64,000 bases of DNA from Pelobates cultripes (GCA_933207985.1 OW240913.1:263429112-263493111), one strand, 5' to 3'; counted from the first letter of the stretch, positions 37,839 through 49,040 are shown. Notes: generated from the sequence alone by a model not told the origin. Made by a program: numbers and translations.

Positions 37839-38396
37839 TTAAAGGGAAACTATAGTGCCTGGAATACAGAGTTGTATTCCTAGCACTTTAGTACAATGTA
37901 GTGCCTCCATCCCTGCCCCCTTGGCTCTAAAAGGGTTAAAAACTCTTGTGTCACTTACCTGATTCAAGTGCCAGTGTTCCTCGCTGCTGGGTCAGACTAA
38001 ACTCCACTCCTCATCTGCCGATGTCAACCGGCGGGGGGGCCTAATGCTCCTGCGCGGTGAGTGCCCTGATCTCATTAGGACTAGCTTTTAGGAAAGCATT
38101 AAATAAATACTTTCCTATGGGGTTTAGCTGATGCTGGATGTCCTCATGTAGAGCTTGAGGTTGTCCAGCATCAGTTTGGTGACCAAAAGTCGACTAATGA
38201 CCTGGAAGCGCCTCTAGTAGCTGTCTGGTAGATAGCCATTAGAGATGGAGTTAACCCTAGAAGGTAATTATTGCAATGTATCAATAAATGCAATAATTAC
38301 AATTGCAGGGTTAAACTGGCAGAGCCACTGCACCCAGACCACTTCATTGACCTGAAGTGGTCCTGGTGCCTATAGTGTCCCTTTAATGTATGCTTA
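37839..38396. mobile_element. MITE, 558 bp, TTAAAGGGAAACTATAGTGCC ends
   Basis: TTAAAGGGAAACTATAGTGC at 37839 pairs with GCCTATAGTGTCCCTTTAA ending at 38396. Non-coding interior, moderately GC-rich, with an internal TTATTGCA / TGCAATAA pair near 38268-38298. Shares ends with the MITE at 60399-60991. Confidence 0.85.
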
Positions 38397-40665
38397 ATAA
38401 TATATTTATTTTTACAGAAAACTAAATATTGGTACCGCACTCCAAATTTGATGCTGAGAAAAAGTATTTAATTTATATACTATGCAAGGAAATTAATTAG
38501 TGCATCACTTCAATCAAAAAATAGAAAGAATTGATAAGACGTACAAAGATATTTACATAAAGATTGCTGACTGCATTCTGTACACTGATTATATATAAAT
38601 ATTTGTAAACCAGATGAAAAAAATCATGAAGTTAAATCATTGTATAGATTCATTCAAAAATTACATACATAGTGCATACGGAGATTATTGCAAGTGGATA
38701 ATTCATATGTCCTGTAAACTGTCTGCATAAAGAACTGTTTAGTAGATATGTTTAAGAGACCAGATCCCAAAGTCCATACTGTAATTGTGTACAATGCACT
38801 TGCAGTGCCAGTCAATAGTAAAGTTATGGGAATTGTAAAAAAGGAAAAAAGAAAGAAAAAGAAAGTCTCATATAAATTTTTTTTATTTTGAATACTCAAA
38901 TGTCTGTACAAAACGAAAACATGAAAAAGCAAAAAAAAAAAAAATTGTATAGATGACAATGGTTGGATCTCACCAGACTAGAAGGGTACTGGGAATACTT
39001 TGATCCAACACAGGTGGAGGCTGGGAGATGTCAGGTTCCTGTTGCCACAATCCATGGTCGGCTTGCAGAAATGTGTGTTCGTGATCGATCCAAAGTGTAG
39101 CTGGTTGGAGGGATTGTGGGGAGAGCAGTGCTGCTTGGAATAAACACAGGGTTTTCATGCAGGATATAGATGCAGGATACAGTTCACCAGGGGGATTGTT
39201 TTGGTTTATATTTATTTTTACTCTAACTCCATTTAAGTTATCAATGTTTTTGAACAATCACAAGAAGGTTTATTTACTGCAATTAAATCCAATTATGATC
39301 TACATGTGATATTTTTGGTAAGCTTTTTTTCAAAATTATTCAATGTTTTTGGTTAAACATTTAAAATGATTTTTAAAATATTAAAATAGCATGACTATAT
39401 CATATATAAAATATATAAATATATAAAAATATTTTTTTTTTTTTAAACTTTATCCAAAAATATAAAATAATTTTAAAAGTTTATTAAAATTAAAAAAAAT
39501 CAATGCCTATGTATTAAACTCATGTCCCCTAATAGGTATATTTTCTCCAGTGTAGATACACTTTTATTTTTATTTATTTTTTGAATTTATGAACACATTC
39601 TAGTTCCATAATGTCTTTGTGGTTCTCCTAAATGTACTAATTTGTTTCCTGGGTAAAGAAAACAAATTAAGATTTCAACTTCTAAAAGCATCCACTAACC
39701 TCACTCAAAACAATAAATCACACAAGGCCACAAATACACACAGAACACAGGAAATTACATTTCTGAAAGGGTATTTTAAATTCCTATAAAAATATTAACC
39801 CTATCATTTGTTCATGAGTAAATTAATTAAAGTAAATATAATCTAAACCCACATTGAAAAAGCAATCATACTTAGCAGCAGCACTTCGCCAATCGTTCTA
39901 TAATAATTTCTTGAAAATTACCATAGCATCACTTACACAAAACAAATCTCCCATGGGCCTATTTCAAGCCTGGTTTAGCAGCTCAAAGAATAGCGACAAG
40001 ATAAGGAGCTTTGGTGAGCTAGACAATGATAACAAAACATGTTTTCACCTCATCTTTTAGAACAAAATAAATAATAGCAATAAAAGGAAGATATGTCAAA
40101 GCTTTTGTGATGTCTTAATTGCAGTTTTAATTTTTGTTAAAGGTGACATTTATACCATGACATGTATCATAGTATAAAAGTGCAGCAAAAATTTAGAAAG
40201 GAGAAGTCACCGATACAATGTGTCTGCTAGCTCCACTGTTTTACATGATGATTGCCCCACTACAGCAATTTAAGCCACTTTTTAAAGAGAGAACAATCTA
40301 ATACATTTTCCATTTTGTGTCTATAAATATAATGCACTAATATAAGGAAGTGTCCAGTACGCACACTTTTTTTTTTTTTATTCCCATAACTATTATGACA
40401 TAACCTCTTGAACTGTGGCCACCAAGTCCATTTTTCTGCCCCCTCAAAACGGAATTCTGTTTCCACTTGTGGTCCAATGTTCAGTATGTTATGGTAAGGA
40501 AGCAGTGAAACTCTGTTGTTCTCCTTCTTAACCGATTGATATTACTTCACAGGGATAATTTTCCATGCCTGCATTATTTCTCGATGAGTCTTACTTTTTT
40601 CAGAAAACCTAAAACACACATGTATGAGCCACCAGGTTCCTACATACTTATGAATGAACTGCAAT
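38397..40665. other. No gene; AT-rich DNA
   Basis: 39330-39510 is extremely AT-rich. Short ORFs elsewhere have no recognisable product. Confidence 0.4.
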
Positions 40666-40845
40666 TAAGATTATGCTAGCTTGAGTGTACTAATAATCTT
40701 AATTTTAATAATGACAGGAGGCGAGTATTTTGCATATCTCTCTTTACTAACTCCATACAGCAGTAAAGAAACACATAGAAAAAAGAACCAATCACAGGAG
40801 AGCAGGATGCACATAAGGTAATGTGACCTCATCATTTCCTCTTTC
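40666..40845. repeat. DIRS-type end repeat, left
   Basis: Outer edge AAGATTATGCTAGCTTGAG, then GACAGGAGGCGAGTATTTTG (40713-40732) and TCTCTCTTTACTAACTCCAT through TCATTTCCTCTTTC. The part from GACAGGAGGC inward is the inverted match of 53585-53725. Confidence 0.85.
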
Positions 40846-41305
40846 AGAAAGCGACAACAAGCAGAAGTAAATATATAGCAAACAATAAAACTAGTAATAA
40901 CTCCAAGTTCCCACGTGCAAAGGAGCAAACTTCCAAAGAATTCTATATGAACAACAAAAAAGAGTTCAGGGTTGAGACAAATTTGAAGGATAAAATCTCC
41001 AATAGTTTCACGTGAACTGCCAATTGTCTTCAGAGATGAATCACACTGAAAAGAGAATGTGTGACAGGTTTAGACATAGTCACGAACATGTAACTCCAAT
41101 TAACGTACCACCTAACATCCCATTGGAGAATATAGTAACTATAATCTGATAACTGAGTAACTGTAATGAGAACTCTAATGAGGATTCCATATTAATGGAA
41201 GTACGAACATATCATATAATCACCAATGTGAGAGGCAAACCTACTTTAGCCCCTGATATCTGCAAAGAAAATGAATAGAAAGGGTGGGCAGTGAAGCAGG
41301 GGGGG

Positions 41306-41410
41306 AAAATACTTGCCTCCTGTCATTATTAAAATTAAGATTATTAGTACACTAAAGCTAGCATAATCTTCAATTCTACCACATGACAGGAGGCTTCGTA
41401 TTTTGCATTT
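41306..41410. repeat. Internal complementary region of DIRS-type element
   Basis: Its left part (ACTTGCCTCCTGTCATTATT...TACACTAAAGCTAGCATAATC) is the reverse complement of the left outer edge. Its right part (CAATTCTACCACATGACAGG...CGTATTTTGCA) is the reverse complement of the right outer edge near 53705-53730. Together they equal the reverse complement of the two element ends joined, the arrangement thought to template circle formation in DIRS replication. Confidence 0.82.
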
Positions 41411-42537
41411 TTGATGCTGAGAAAAGAGTATAGTACTAAATAAGATTCCTACGGTGTGCCGAGAGACCCAGTATTCGGCGTTGTTGGGAGGTCTTCCCCA
41501 TTGAGCGCCCACGTATACACCATCTAACGGGAAATTATACAAGACCAAGTCTGACCGTTTGTCAGCAGGATGTTTAGTCCCGTAGAGTGAAAGGAGAACG
41601 ACCTCCACAACTCATAAGCTGGAGAGGTATGACATTGGGTAGTTGGTATGTTAGAGGATCCTAGTACCTTGGGCGTCCTCAGGTAGTGATACGGGCTGCA
41701 GTTCCATCTCCATCCTCACATAAGGGATCAAGATGCAGGACCGAATCAGACAGGCTGGGAATGTCTAGATGTAGCAGTAGGGTAGTCGCATACCTGGGTC
41801 CCAGATTCCCAAGCGGTCCCCGGCAGCCTGCGATCGTCCGCTGACCTGCCAAAAACCCCCAAAGCGGGTCCAGGTCCCCAGGTAGCCGACCCTCTCGGGA
41901 TAGAAGCACCCTACGGCTCCGAGAGGAATTGTCGGTCATGAATGTAGCCTGCTCGAGAATTTCTGTAGACCTTGTAAGCATGAGAAGCATAAGTCCTTCA
42001 GGGAGGTCTTGTCAGACGGAGTGCGATCACCATCATGCCTCGACTTATACTGTGACGAGTGGTAATATCCAAATCAGTCAGCCCCTATGAGATGTGTCTC
42101 CCCTGGGAGACGGGTTGATCTTCTGTGAAGAAGACGGGGATCGAAGGAGCCTACATGTTGTCTGATAAACATGAGTTGGTCCATCCCGGTGGATGTGAAA
42201 TATGACCGCCTAATCTGTGGTTACCTGCAGTAGGGTGCAGCCAATCTAGTACTTCTTTGTCAATCCATGTATAGTGAAGTATAGGACCAAGAAGTCAAGG
42301 TATACAACGTACAGGGTCGCGGTGGTGCTGCCGAGACTCGTGCGTATATTCCCAAGTTCTGGAATAGTCTACAAATCCTCTGAGCAAATAGTCTTCTACA
42401 AGTCTGGAGGTTCCAGCCGGTTCTCGGATAAACGTGGGTGTTGACAAGTTTTCAGTTCCCTGGAGTGATCTGAATGAGGTTCTCCCAGAAGAGAGTGTCT
42501 CGTCTTCCCCGCCTGTATACATTACTTCTTTCGGTAG
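41411..42537. other. Non-coding body of the DIRS-type element, part 1
   Basis: GC-richer than its surroundings, with ORFs of up to about 100 aa on the minus strand that show no recombinase motifs. This is where a DIRS recombinase C-terminus would be expected by comparison with the element at 63.1 kb. Confidence 0.45.
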
Positions 42538-43624
42538 TGTGACGAGAGCAATCTCACCACATTGCATTGGAGAAGCCTAGTTGCTCGCCTGTTGCCTTTG
42601 GATTATGGCCCCATGTTAAAAGGCTTGATTTTCCCCTGCAAAGACAAGAAAGCCAGGTCATTTGGTGCTTACCCTGTTTGAGCAGTGATACCCCAGCTAG
42701 CTATGCTATGGAGCCCATTCGTATAATGAAGGACTATGGGAAAGACTTTGGCTCCATGGCAATTGAACTGTATGTGTGTGCTCTGAGCGCCATTCAGTAA
42801 TAATGTGCGCTCAGACCTAAGCTATCTGGGCATATGTTGCATGTCTGTATTTTATGTCATAAATGTAACCTTGTGTATTTTATTGTATTTTACTGTCTTT
42901 TTGCTGCCATGTGTTCAATGGAGTTTTGCCTCTGTCTTTGGAGATAATTGGATTACTTCTAATTATCTCCAGGATAGAAGACTCTGTGGAACTGGTTTTG
43001 GGCAGAAAAGCCATGCTTCCTGTGGTCACAAAGGACTACGATCTATCTTTTGAACCACTGGACCAATTTGTATGATTTTGACGTATGTTTGTATTTGGAG
43101 TATGCTGATTCTGAAAATGTAAGTTTTATGTGAATGTGATGCATACTTTTCAAGTTATGAATAATGTGGAAAAATTTATTTCTCTGCTTGTGCTAAATTA
43201 CATTACCCATTGTGTAAGGTAATTGAATCACATGCAGAGGGGAGGAATTTTGGGGGAGTGTCTGAGTGTATTGTATGTGTTTATTGGTTGTGTTCCAAAA
43301 CCCTGTGGGTGGTACTAATGTGTAAGAATGTGTACATAAGCACAATAAACCCACAGCTCTGTCTGTTCACTGCTTGACCCTCAACACGGAGCTTTGTCTC
43401 GTTCTTGGGGGGATTTACTGTATGCCAGGAGTGTAAGCTGCTTGGGTGCTTTTCCTGTTCAGCTGTTAGCAGCTATTCGTGAGGTTCCAGTTCGGGAATT
43501 TGGAGTGCTACTTGGTATCCTGTTCGGGAGTTTGGTGTTCTGCAGTAGCTGTGCCTGCATCTCTGGAAAGGGGGACGATCACCTAAACGGTTTTTACCCC
43601 TTGTGAGCAAAACGGTCCGTTACA
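42538..43624 (+). repeat. 5' LTR, 1087 bp
   Basis: Starts TGTGACGAGAGCAATCTC and ends GTCCGTTACA. Signals: TATA-like GTACATAAGC near 43331 and AATAAA at 43344-43349. An AGATAATTGGATTACTTCTA / AATTATCT stem lies near 42941-42968. Related solo LTR at 13807-14875. Confidence 0.93.
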
Positions 43625-43626
43625 AT

Positions 43627-43645
43627 TGGTGGCAAGCGGCGGGAT
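43627..43645 (+). promoter_or_regulatory. Primer-binding site candidate
   Basis: TGGTGGCAAGCGGCGGGAT begins two bases after the 5' LTR. It starts TGG, as expected for pairing with the CCA end of a tRNA. The tRNA was not identified. Confidence 0.6.
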
Positions 43646-43739
43646 CATTCCTACAGCCAGAAGGACAGCTACAGGAGAGACCATTTCTTTGGATTTACAA
43701 GTGGGGGCAACCCAGTACAGCGACCCTAAAAGCAACAGA

Positions 43740-45335
43740 ATGGAACCAGCAGTGTTATACGAGGAGGAGGACCTGGATGGCCGGGATGCATTAAGGAAAG
43801 GCATCTGGTACCAGGCCCTGGATAATGTACAATACCAGCGGGGTGAGAGTCTCCCCAGTGAAGAGCAGCGGTTGCAGAAGCAAGTGGCCCTGCGGATGCC
43901 CTTCCTGGGAGAGCAGCCCCTGGATGAATGGGTGAAGGAATTGGAGCACCGGGTATGGCAGGAGATTTGGCTGGAAGATGCCTACCAGGCGCTCTGGTGG
44001 TATGGGGCACAGTACCTGCCCTGGACAGCCGAGCATGACAAGCCAGAGGGAGAGGAGTTTGATGGTCCTGGCTTGTTATGGGAGGCTTTTTCAGAGCCTG
44101 AATTTGGGAGCCCTACACAAGCCCAGTTCAGTGATCTCTTGGAGTGGAGGGAGAGCAGGTATGACTGGGACGACACTCACGACATTGAGCAAGACCTGGT
44201 CCACCTAGCAACCCTGGAGTGGGAACTGGAGCAGGACTACCGAGATCTCTTCCACTCCATTGAGAAAGCTCAGCAGGACAGCAAGGTGACAGATCCAGTT
44301 CCAGACCCATTCAGCTGGGAAGACATCATTGAGTTTTACTGGGAAGAACCCCAGGTGGCGGGTGGAGATGGGACCGAGGTCTCTCCACCGATATTGCAGG
44401 GAATTGGGAGCCCGAGCTCCATTCCCCAGCGGGAGATATTGCAGGGAATTGGGAGCCTGAGCTCCATTCCCCAGCGGCAGGCTGAGTTACAGGGGGCAGA
44501 GACCTGTCCTGTCCCCCAGCGGCAGTGTACCTTGCAGGGAGAGGAGAGCAGCATCCTCCCTCCCCAGCGGCAAGGTGAGCTACAGGGATGCTGGGCAATC
44601 GGCTCAGATCCCCAGCGGCAGCGTGAATTACAGGGAATTGGGAGCCCGGTCTCCATTCCCCAGCAGCAGAATGATTTATTGGGAATTGGGAGCCCAGTCT
44701 CCTTTCCCCAGCAGCAGGACTCTGTATTGGGAGCAGAGACAGTCGGTCTCCCTCCCCCGTGGCTGGAAGTATATATGGGAGAGGAGCTTGTTACCCCCTC
44801 TCCCCAGCGGCAGCTTAATGTACCAGGGGAAGACAGTAAGCCCCACAACTGTGCAGATGGGACCGTGGTCTCTGCGCGTCCAGCACAGGGGGTAGGGACG
44901 GTCGGTTCTGCCCCCCAGCAACAGGGCTGTTTAGCCAAAAGGGAGACAGTTGGTCTCCAGCAGCAGAGCTGTGTGTCCAAAGGGGAGACAGTCGGTCTCC
45001 AGCAGCAGGGCTGTATATCTAAAGGGGAGACAGTCGGTCTCCCCCTCCAACAACCAGGCTTCAACCAGGCTACCCCTCCAGTAGCGCTGGCAACAGGGCA
45101 GAGTACCGCTGGTCTCTGCCCACTCAGCAACCCACCAAGTCAGCATACCCGTACCCAGCACAGCCGTGGTGAGACACCTGGACATGGACAAGCTTTTCCT
45201 CTACCCAGGTGTAGTAACCATTTATTGTGGGTGGGCTGTGCTGTTGATTGTGTTTTGTGGGTGGGCTGCTGGACTAACAAGGGCACTGACCGGCAGGAGG
45301 TCAGATACCCTGTTTGGAAAAGGGGAGAGATGTGA
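43740..45335 (+). CDS. Unknown retrotransposon protein, 531 aa, Trp-rich plus repeats
   Basis: The only long intact ORF of the element. ATG 43740 is the first in-frame ATG after the primer site; the frame is also open upstream to 43626. Residues 1-205 are acidic, helical-looking and rich in Trp (LYEEEDLDGRDAL, DEWVKELEHRVWQEIW, ALWWYGAQYLPW). Residues ~219-335 hold eight copies of a 16-aa repeat (LQGIGSPxSIPQRQxE). Residues ~400-440 hold three 14-aa repeats (KGETVGLQQQGCIS). A Pro/Gln/Ser tail follows. The frame runs through the polypurine tract and its stop TGA (45333-45335) lies in the first bases of the 3' LTR. By position it would be a Gag-like or accessory protein, but I see no capsid or zinc-knuckle motif and do not recognise the family. 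Confidence 0.8.
   Translation: MEPAVLYEEEDLDGRDALRKGIWYQALDNVQYQRGESLPSEEQRLQKQVALRMPFLGEQPLDEWVKELEHRVWQEIWLEDAYQALWWYGAQYLPWTAEHDKPEGEEFDGPGLLWEAFSEPEFGSPTQAQFSDLLEWRESRYDWDDTHDIEQDLVHLATLEWELEQDYRDLFHSIEKAQQDSKVTDPVPDPFSWEDIIEFYWEEPQVAGGDGTEVSPPILQGIGSPSSIPQREILQGIGSLSSIPQRQAELQGAETCPVPQRQCTLQGEESSILPPQRQGELQGCWAIGSDPQRQRELQGIGSPVSIPQQQNDLLGIGSPVSFPQQQDSVLGAETVGLPPPWLEVYMGEELVTPSPQRQLNVPGEDSKPHNCADGTVVSARPAQGVGTVGSAPQQQGCLAKRETVGLQQQSCVSKGETVGLQQQGCISKGETVGLPLQQPGFNQATPPVALATGQSTAGLCPLSNPPSQHTRTQHSRGETPGHGQAFPLPRCSNHLLWVGCAVDCVLWVGCWTNKGTDRQEVRYPVWKRGEM
44394..44770 (+). repeat. Coding minisatellite, 48-nt unit
   Basis: Units begin near 44394, 44442, 44490, 44535, 44583, 44631, 44679 and 44727, each coding about 16 residues with a core LQG-x-GS-xx-SIPQRQ. 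Lengths are multiples of three, so the frame is kept. The pattern also leaves a long open frame on the opposite strand. Confidence 0.85.
45316..45330 (+). promoter_or_regulatory. Polypurine tract
   Basis: GGAAAAGGGGAGAGA lies directly against the 3' LTR, the position where plus-strand DNA synthesis is primed. It is also translated as the last residues of the ORF. Confidence 0.88.
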
Positions 45336-46425
45336 CGAGACCAATCTCGCCACATTGCATTGGAGAAGCCTGGTTGCTCGCCTGTTGCCTTTGGATTATG
45401 GCCCCATGTTAAAAGGCTTGATTTTCCCCTGCAAAGACAAGAAAGCCGGGTCATTTGGTGCTTACCCTGTTTGAGCAGTGATACCACAGCTAGCTATGCT
45501 ATGGAGCCCATTCGTATAATGAAGGACTATGGGAAAGACTTTGGCTCCATGGCAATTGAACTGTATGTGTGTGCTCTGAGCGCCATTCAGTAATAATGTG
45601 CGCTATCTGGGCATATGTTGCATGTCTGTATTTTATGTCATAAATGTAACCTTGTGTATTTTATTGTATTTTACTGTCTTTTTGCTGCCATGTGTTCAAT
45701 GGAGTTTTGCCTCTGTCTTTGGAGATAATTGGATTACTTCTAATTATCTCCAGGATAGAAGACTCTGTGGAACTGGTTTTGGGCAGAAAAGCCATGCTTC
45801 CTGTGGTCACAAAGGACTACGATCTATCTTTTGAACCACTGGACCAATTTGTATGATTTTGACGTATGTTTGTATTTGGAGTATGCTGATTCTGAAAATT
45901 TTATGTGAATGTGATGCATACTTTTCAAGTTATGAATAATGTGGAAAAATTGTATTTCTGTGCTTGTGCTAAATTACATTACCCATTGTGTAAGGTAAAT
46001 GAATCACATGCAGAGGGGAGGAATTTGTGTGGGAGTGTCTGAGTGTATTGTATGTGTTTATTGGTTGTGTTCCAAAACCCTGTGGGTGGTACTAATGTGT
46101 AAGAATGTGTACATAAGCACAATAAACCCACAGCTCTGTCTGTTCACTGCTTGACCCTCAACACGGAGCCTTGTCTCGTTCTTGGGGGTATTCACTGTAT
46201 GCAGTTAGAGACTAATTGCAAGGAGTGTAAGCTGATTGTCTGCTTTTCCTGTTCGTCTGCTAGCAGCTATTTGGGAGGTTCCAGTTCGGAAGTTGGAGTG
46301 CTATTTTGTATCCAGTTCGGGAGTTTGGTGTTCTGCAGTAGCTGTGACTGTATCTCTGGAAGAGGAAGATCTCCTAAACGGCTGTTAATCCCTTTTTACC
46401 CCTCTGTGCAAAACGGTCCGTTACA
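45331..46425 (+). repeat. 3' LTR, 1095 bp
   Basis: Matches the 5' LTR closely over its first 850 bp apart from a 12-bp loss near 45603. The last 250 bp differ more, including an added GTTAGAGACTAATTGC block near 46205. AATAAA at 46121-46126. Confidence 0.93.
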
Positions 46426-47514
46426 GGTAGTTTATCAGGGCCCACCAGGCTCCGAGCTACTGGATCGGGAAGGAGAGGATGTACCCTGAAAACTGGGTAA
46501 GGTGGTCGAGCAGGAAGGAAGAAGACCATCCTGATGTGTCTTTAGGTCCTGAACACAAGTCGGTTGACTACGTGAAAGTGGTCTTCCCCAGGATTGAGTG
46601 CCTTTCACCTAGATGTGGTGAAATCCCCTGTGGATTTAGTAGGAGGTATATTGATGGTATCTGTGCGTACCGTGTTCTCTGTCCGCTAATCTGGAGCACC
46701 ATTGGTTGACTCTCGCTCTATATAGGTAATAGAGCTAGCGGCAGCGAATCTCAAGTCAGATGTCCCGAAGTGGTCGACGACCAGCTCTGTTGCCAACCGG
46801 TTCCAAAGAATCCCTTGTAAAGGTAATCGCATAACACCTCCCTCCTAGGGGTTTGGGTCCTTATGAAAGCCGTGGGACCCTTGCGTGTCTAATAAGTTCG
46901 GAACTTTGTGCCTTGTGCCTGGGGTTCCGACTATCTTGGCGCCCATTACCGCCAACCATCCGTCAGTGCGGAGGAGTGCTGCTATGGGCATCCTATGGGA
47001 GAGGCCAACACTGGGTTTTCCTGCGAGGAGTAGAAACAGTTTTTTGAGTCCATATACCCAAGTTGTATGCCCGTTCCCGGACAATGTTTGGCGGCGTCCA
47101 GCATCGCCCAAGGTAAGGTCGTGAATCCTGAAAGACCTCCTCCGTTGGTCACTATAGTCGTCTGAGCCGTTCTGACCGGCATGGAAGGGCATGGGTTTGT
47201 CCAACCGTCAGCGGATATGGACATTCTAAGCAAGAGGCTGCAAAGCCACGAGTGCATAACGTTTTCAAGTTGGTTTATCGTAGTAAGGGATACCCCTGTG
47301 TAAGGCACAAACCAGTATTTAGGCACAGGAAACATACAAACATATCAGTCTACTATGACAGTAGGCAGTGTTCATGGAAACCCTTGCGGGTCTTGTTCCG
47401 AATCGTGGCCAAATAAAACAGACTGGGGCTCACCCAGTACATAGAGGTTGGCAAAGCATTGCCTCCACTCAGCAGCACCGTGCAGCACACGTATAGTGGG
47501 GGCTCAAACCGGGT

Positions 47515-48614
47515 GCACAGGGTATGAACCCTTAAGTGCTGGCCATCGCCCTGATAGAGAGTGTCAGTCACCTCTTCCATTATTAAATTCACCTAAAGGG
47601 GAATATATAACCTTAAGTAGGAGGCTCTGAGCTCCTGTTCAGCAGCTGTAACCACATGCCTCTGCTTGGCATTTTAGTGCAGTGCACGCCTAGCCGGGCC
47701 CGGTACACAGGGCGTGGGCCTTTAACTGCAGGCCGCAGAATAGGTACAGGGCATAAACCTGTACCGTATCATGATTCATTATCAATGGAGGTATTCCTTC
47801 AGTTGTAGGTAGAGGCTGTTGCCGTAAGACTTCCTTCGGTCGGGTAGTGTGACTCTCCCATCGTAGGAGTCTCCCCCCGAGAGCACCGGGTCTGAACCTT
47901 TAAGTGCCGGTCCGAGATCCGAAGTTTGGGTTTTCAATCCTCGAGCTCGCTGTTGAGAGGGGTAGGAGTAGAAGCAGCAGTGCTGTAGGGGGCTCACCCT
48001 GGTTGCACAGGGTATGAACCCATCAGTGCTGGCCACCAGCCTGATAGAGAGTGTCCTACAGCTCTTCGAATAATTAATGCACCGCCATGGGGGATATGCT
48101 CCACTGAAGCTTGTGACTTTGTCCCCTTTTGAGCCGAATAGATTGGCTTATCACCTCAGGTGCGCGGAGTATGTACCCATCAAGCGTGGGTCGCGGCCAA
48201 ATAAAACAGACTGGATGAGAGCACAATCCATTTCATTGTGTGCAATGCACCATGCCGACCCCAGCAGGGTGTAGTAGTGTTCAATTTATTGTCTCAAAGT
48301 ACCAAAACAACCACAGCAGGGTGTGTGATATGGGGTACCCCAGCAGGGTATCTGTTGTAGTGTAAATAATGCCAGTGGACCCCAGCAGGGTCTGTATAAA
48401 TGACAGTAAGGTGTAATAACCCCAGCAGGGTATTCTGTATCTGTCACTGTGTTGTCAAATTGTCCCAGCAGGGCAAACCACAATATTGGGATTTGTATAA
48501 CTGGGCCTCACCCAGGATCACAGAGGTGGCCACAGGGAGGCCTCCAAAAAGCAGCACGGTAATAGGGGCAGCACCCCAGGCAGGCACCAGGTAATAAGCC
48601 CTTTAGTGCCTAAT
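47515..48614 (+). repeat. Spaced degenerate motif CACAGGGTATGAACCCTTAA
   Basis: Related ~30-bp motifs ending AGTGCTGGCC occur at 47515, 47703, 47881, 48003, 48159 and 48582, with a shorter relative at 47742. Spacings are 120-420 bp. Two are followed by the same CTGATAGAGAGTGTC tail (47551 and 48040). Other shared phrases include GGCCAAATAAAACAGACTGG at 47408 and 48195. It looks like an old higher-order repeat. Confidence 0.65.
48259..48474 (+). repeat. Spaced motif CCCCAGCAGGGT, six copies
   Basis: Copies at 48259, 48311 (one change), 48338, 48380, 48420 and 48463 (end changes), spaced 27-52 bp. The core is nearly invariant while the spacers differ. Confidence 0.85.
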
Positions 48615-48707
48615 ATGGCAGTAATGAGACAAAACCTCTGAGGGATAATAGGATATAGCACTAGCTCTAAGCTTCGCCGTGTTCTGACAGGTAGTCTAAG
48701 TGATAGG

Positions 48708-49040
48708 GGTCATCCCTTTGAGCATCCATTACCATGCTGTAGATTCCTGAGCCCTGATCCAGGTGATATCCCTTCAAATCTCCCTTAACAGATATGTACT
48801 TATACAGTACCATCTGGATAGTCTGTGTCCAAGGGTGCTATCCCTTTAAGGAATTCAAGGGTGATATCCCTTTAAGGATTTGATATCCCTTTTAAGTAGT
48901 TCCAGGGTGGTATCCTTTTAAGTAGTACCGCGGTGGTATCCCTTTAAGGAGTCCCTCTAAGTGTCCAAGAATGGTATCTTTAAGGAATTTGAGGGTGCTA
49001 TCCCTTTAAAGGATTTTTTGGGGTGAAATCCCTTTAAAGT
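48708..49040 (+). repeat. Spaced motif GGTGNTATCCCTTTAAGGA, about ten copies
   Basis: Copies near 48708, 48762, 48834, 48860, 48882, 48906, 48932, 48971, 48993 and 49021, spaced mostly 22-39 bp after the first two. TATCCCTTTAAG is the best kept part; spacers such as AATTCAAGG, AGTACCGC and TCCAAGAAT vary. Confidence 0.85.

Larger units (their letters stand above)
42538..46425 (+). mobile_element. Complete LTR retrotransposon with a single unknown ORF
   Basis: Two LTRs, both TGTGACGAG...GTCCGTTACA, enclose a 1.7-kb interior. The element is flanked by the 5-bp duplication GGTAG (42533-42537 and 46426-46430). A primer-site candidate follows the 5' LTR and a polypurine tract precedes the 3' LTR. 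There is no protease, RT, RNase H or integrase, so it must use enzymes from another element. Total length is 3888 bp. LTR differences (substitutions, a 12-bp gap, several indels in the 3' third) show that it is not a fresh insertion. Confidence 0.95.

Noticed and set aside
44336..45130. 264-aa open frame on the minus strand
   Set aside because: Mirror of the 48-nt coding repeat on the plus strand, with no motif of its own.
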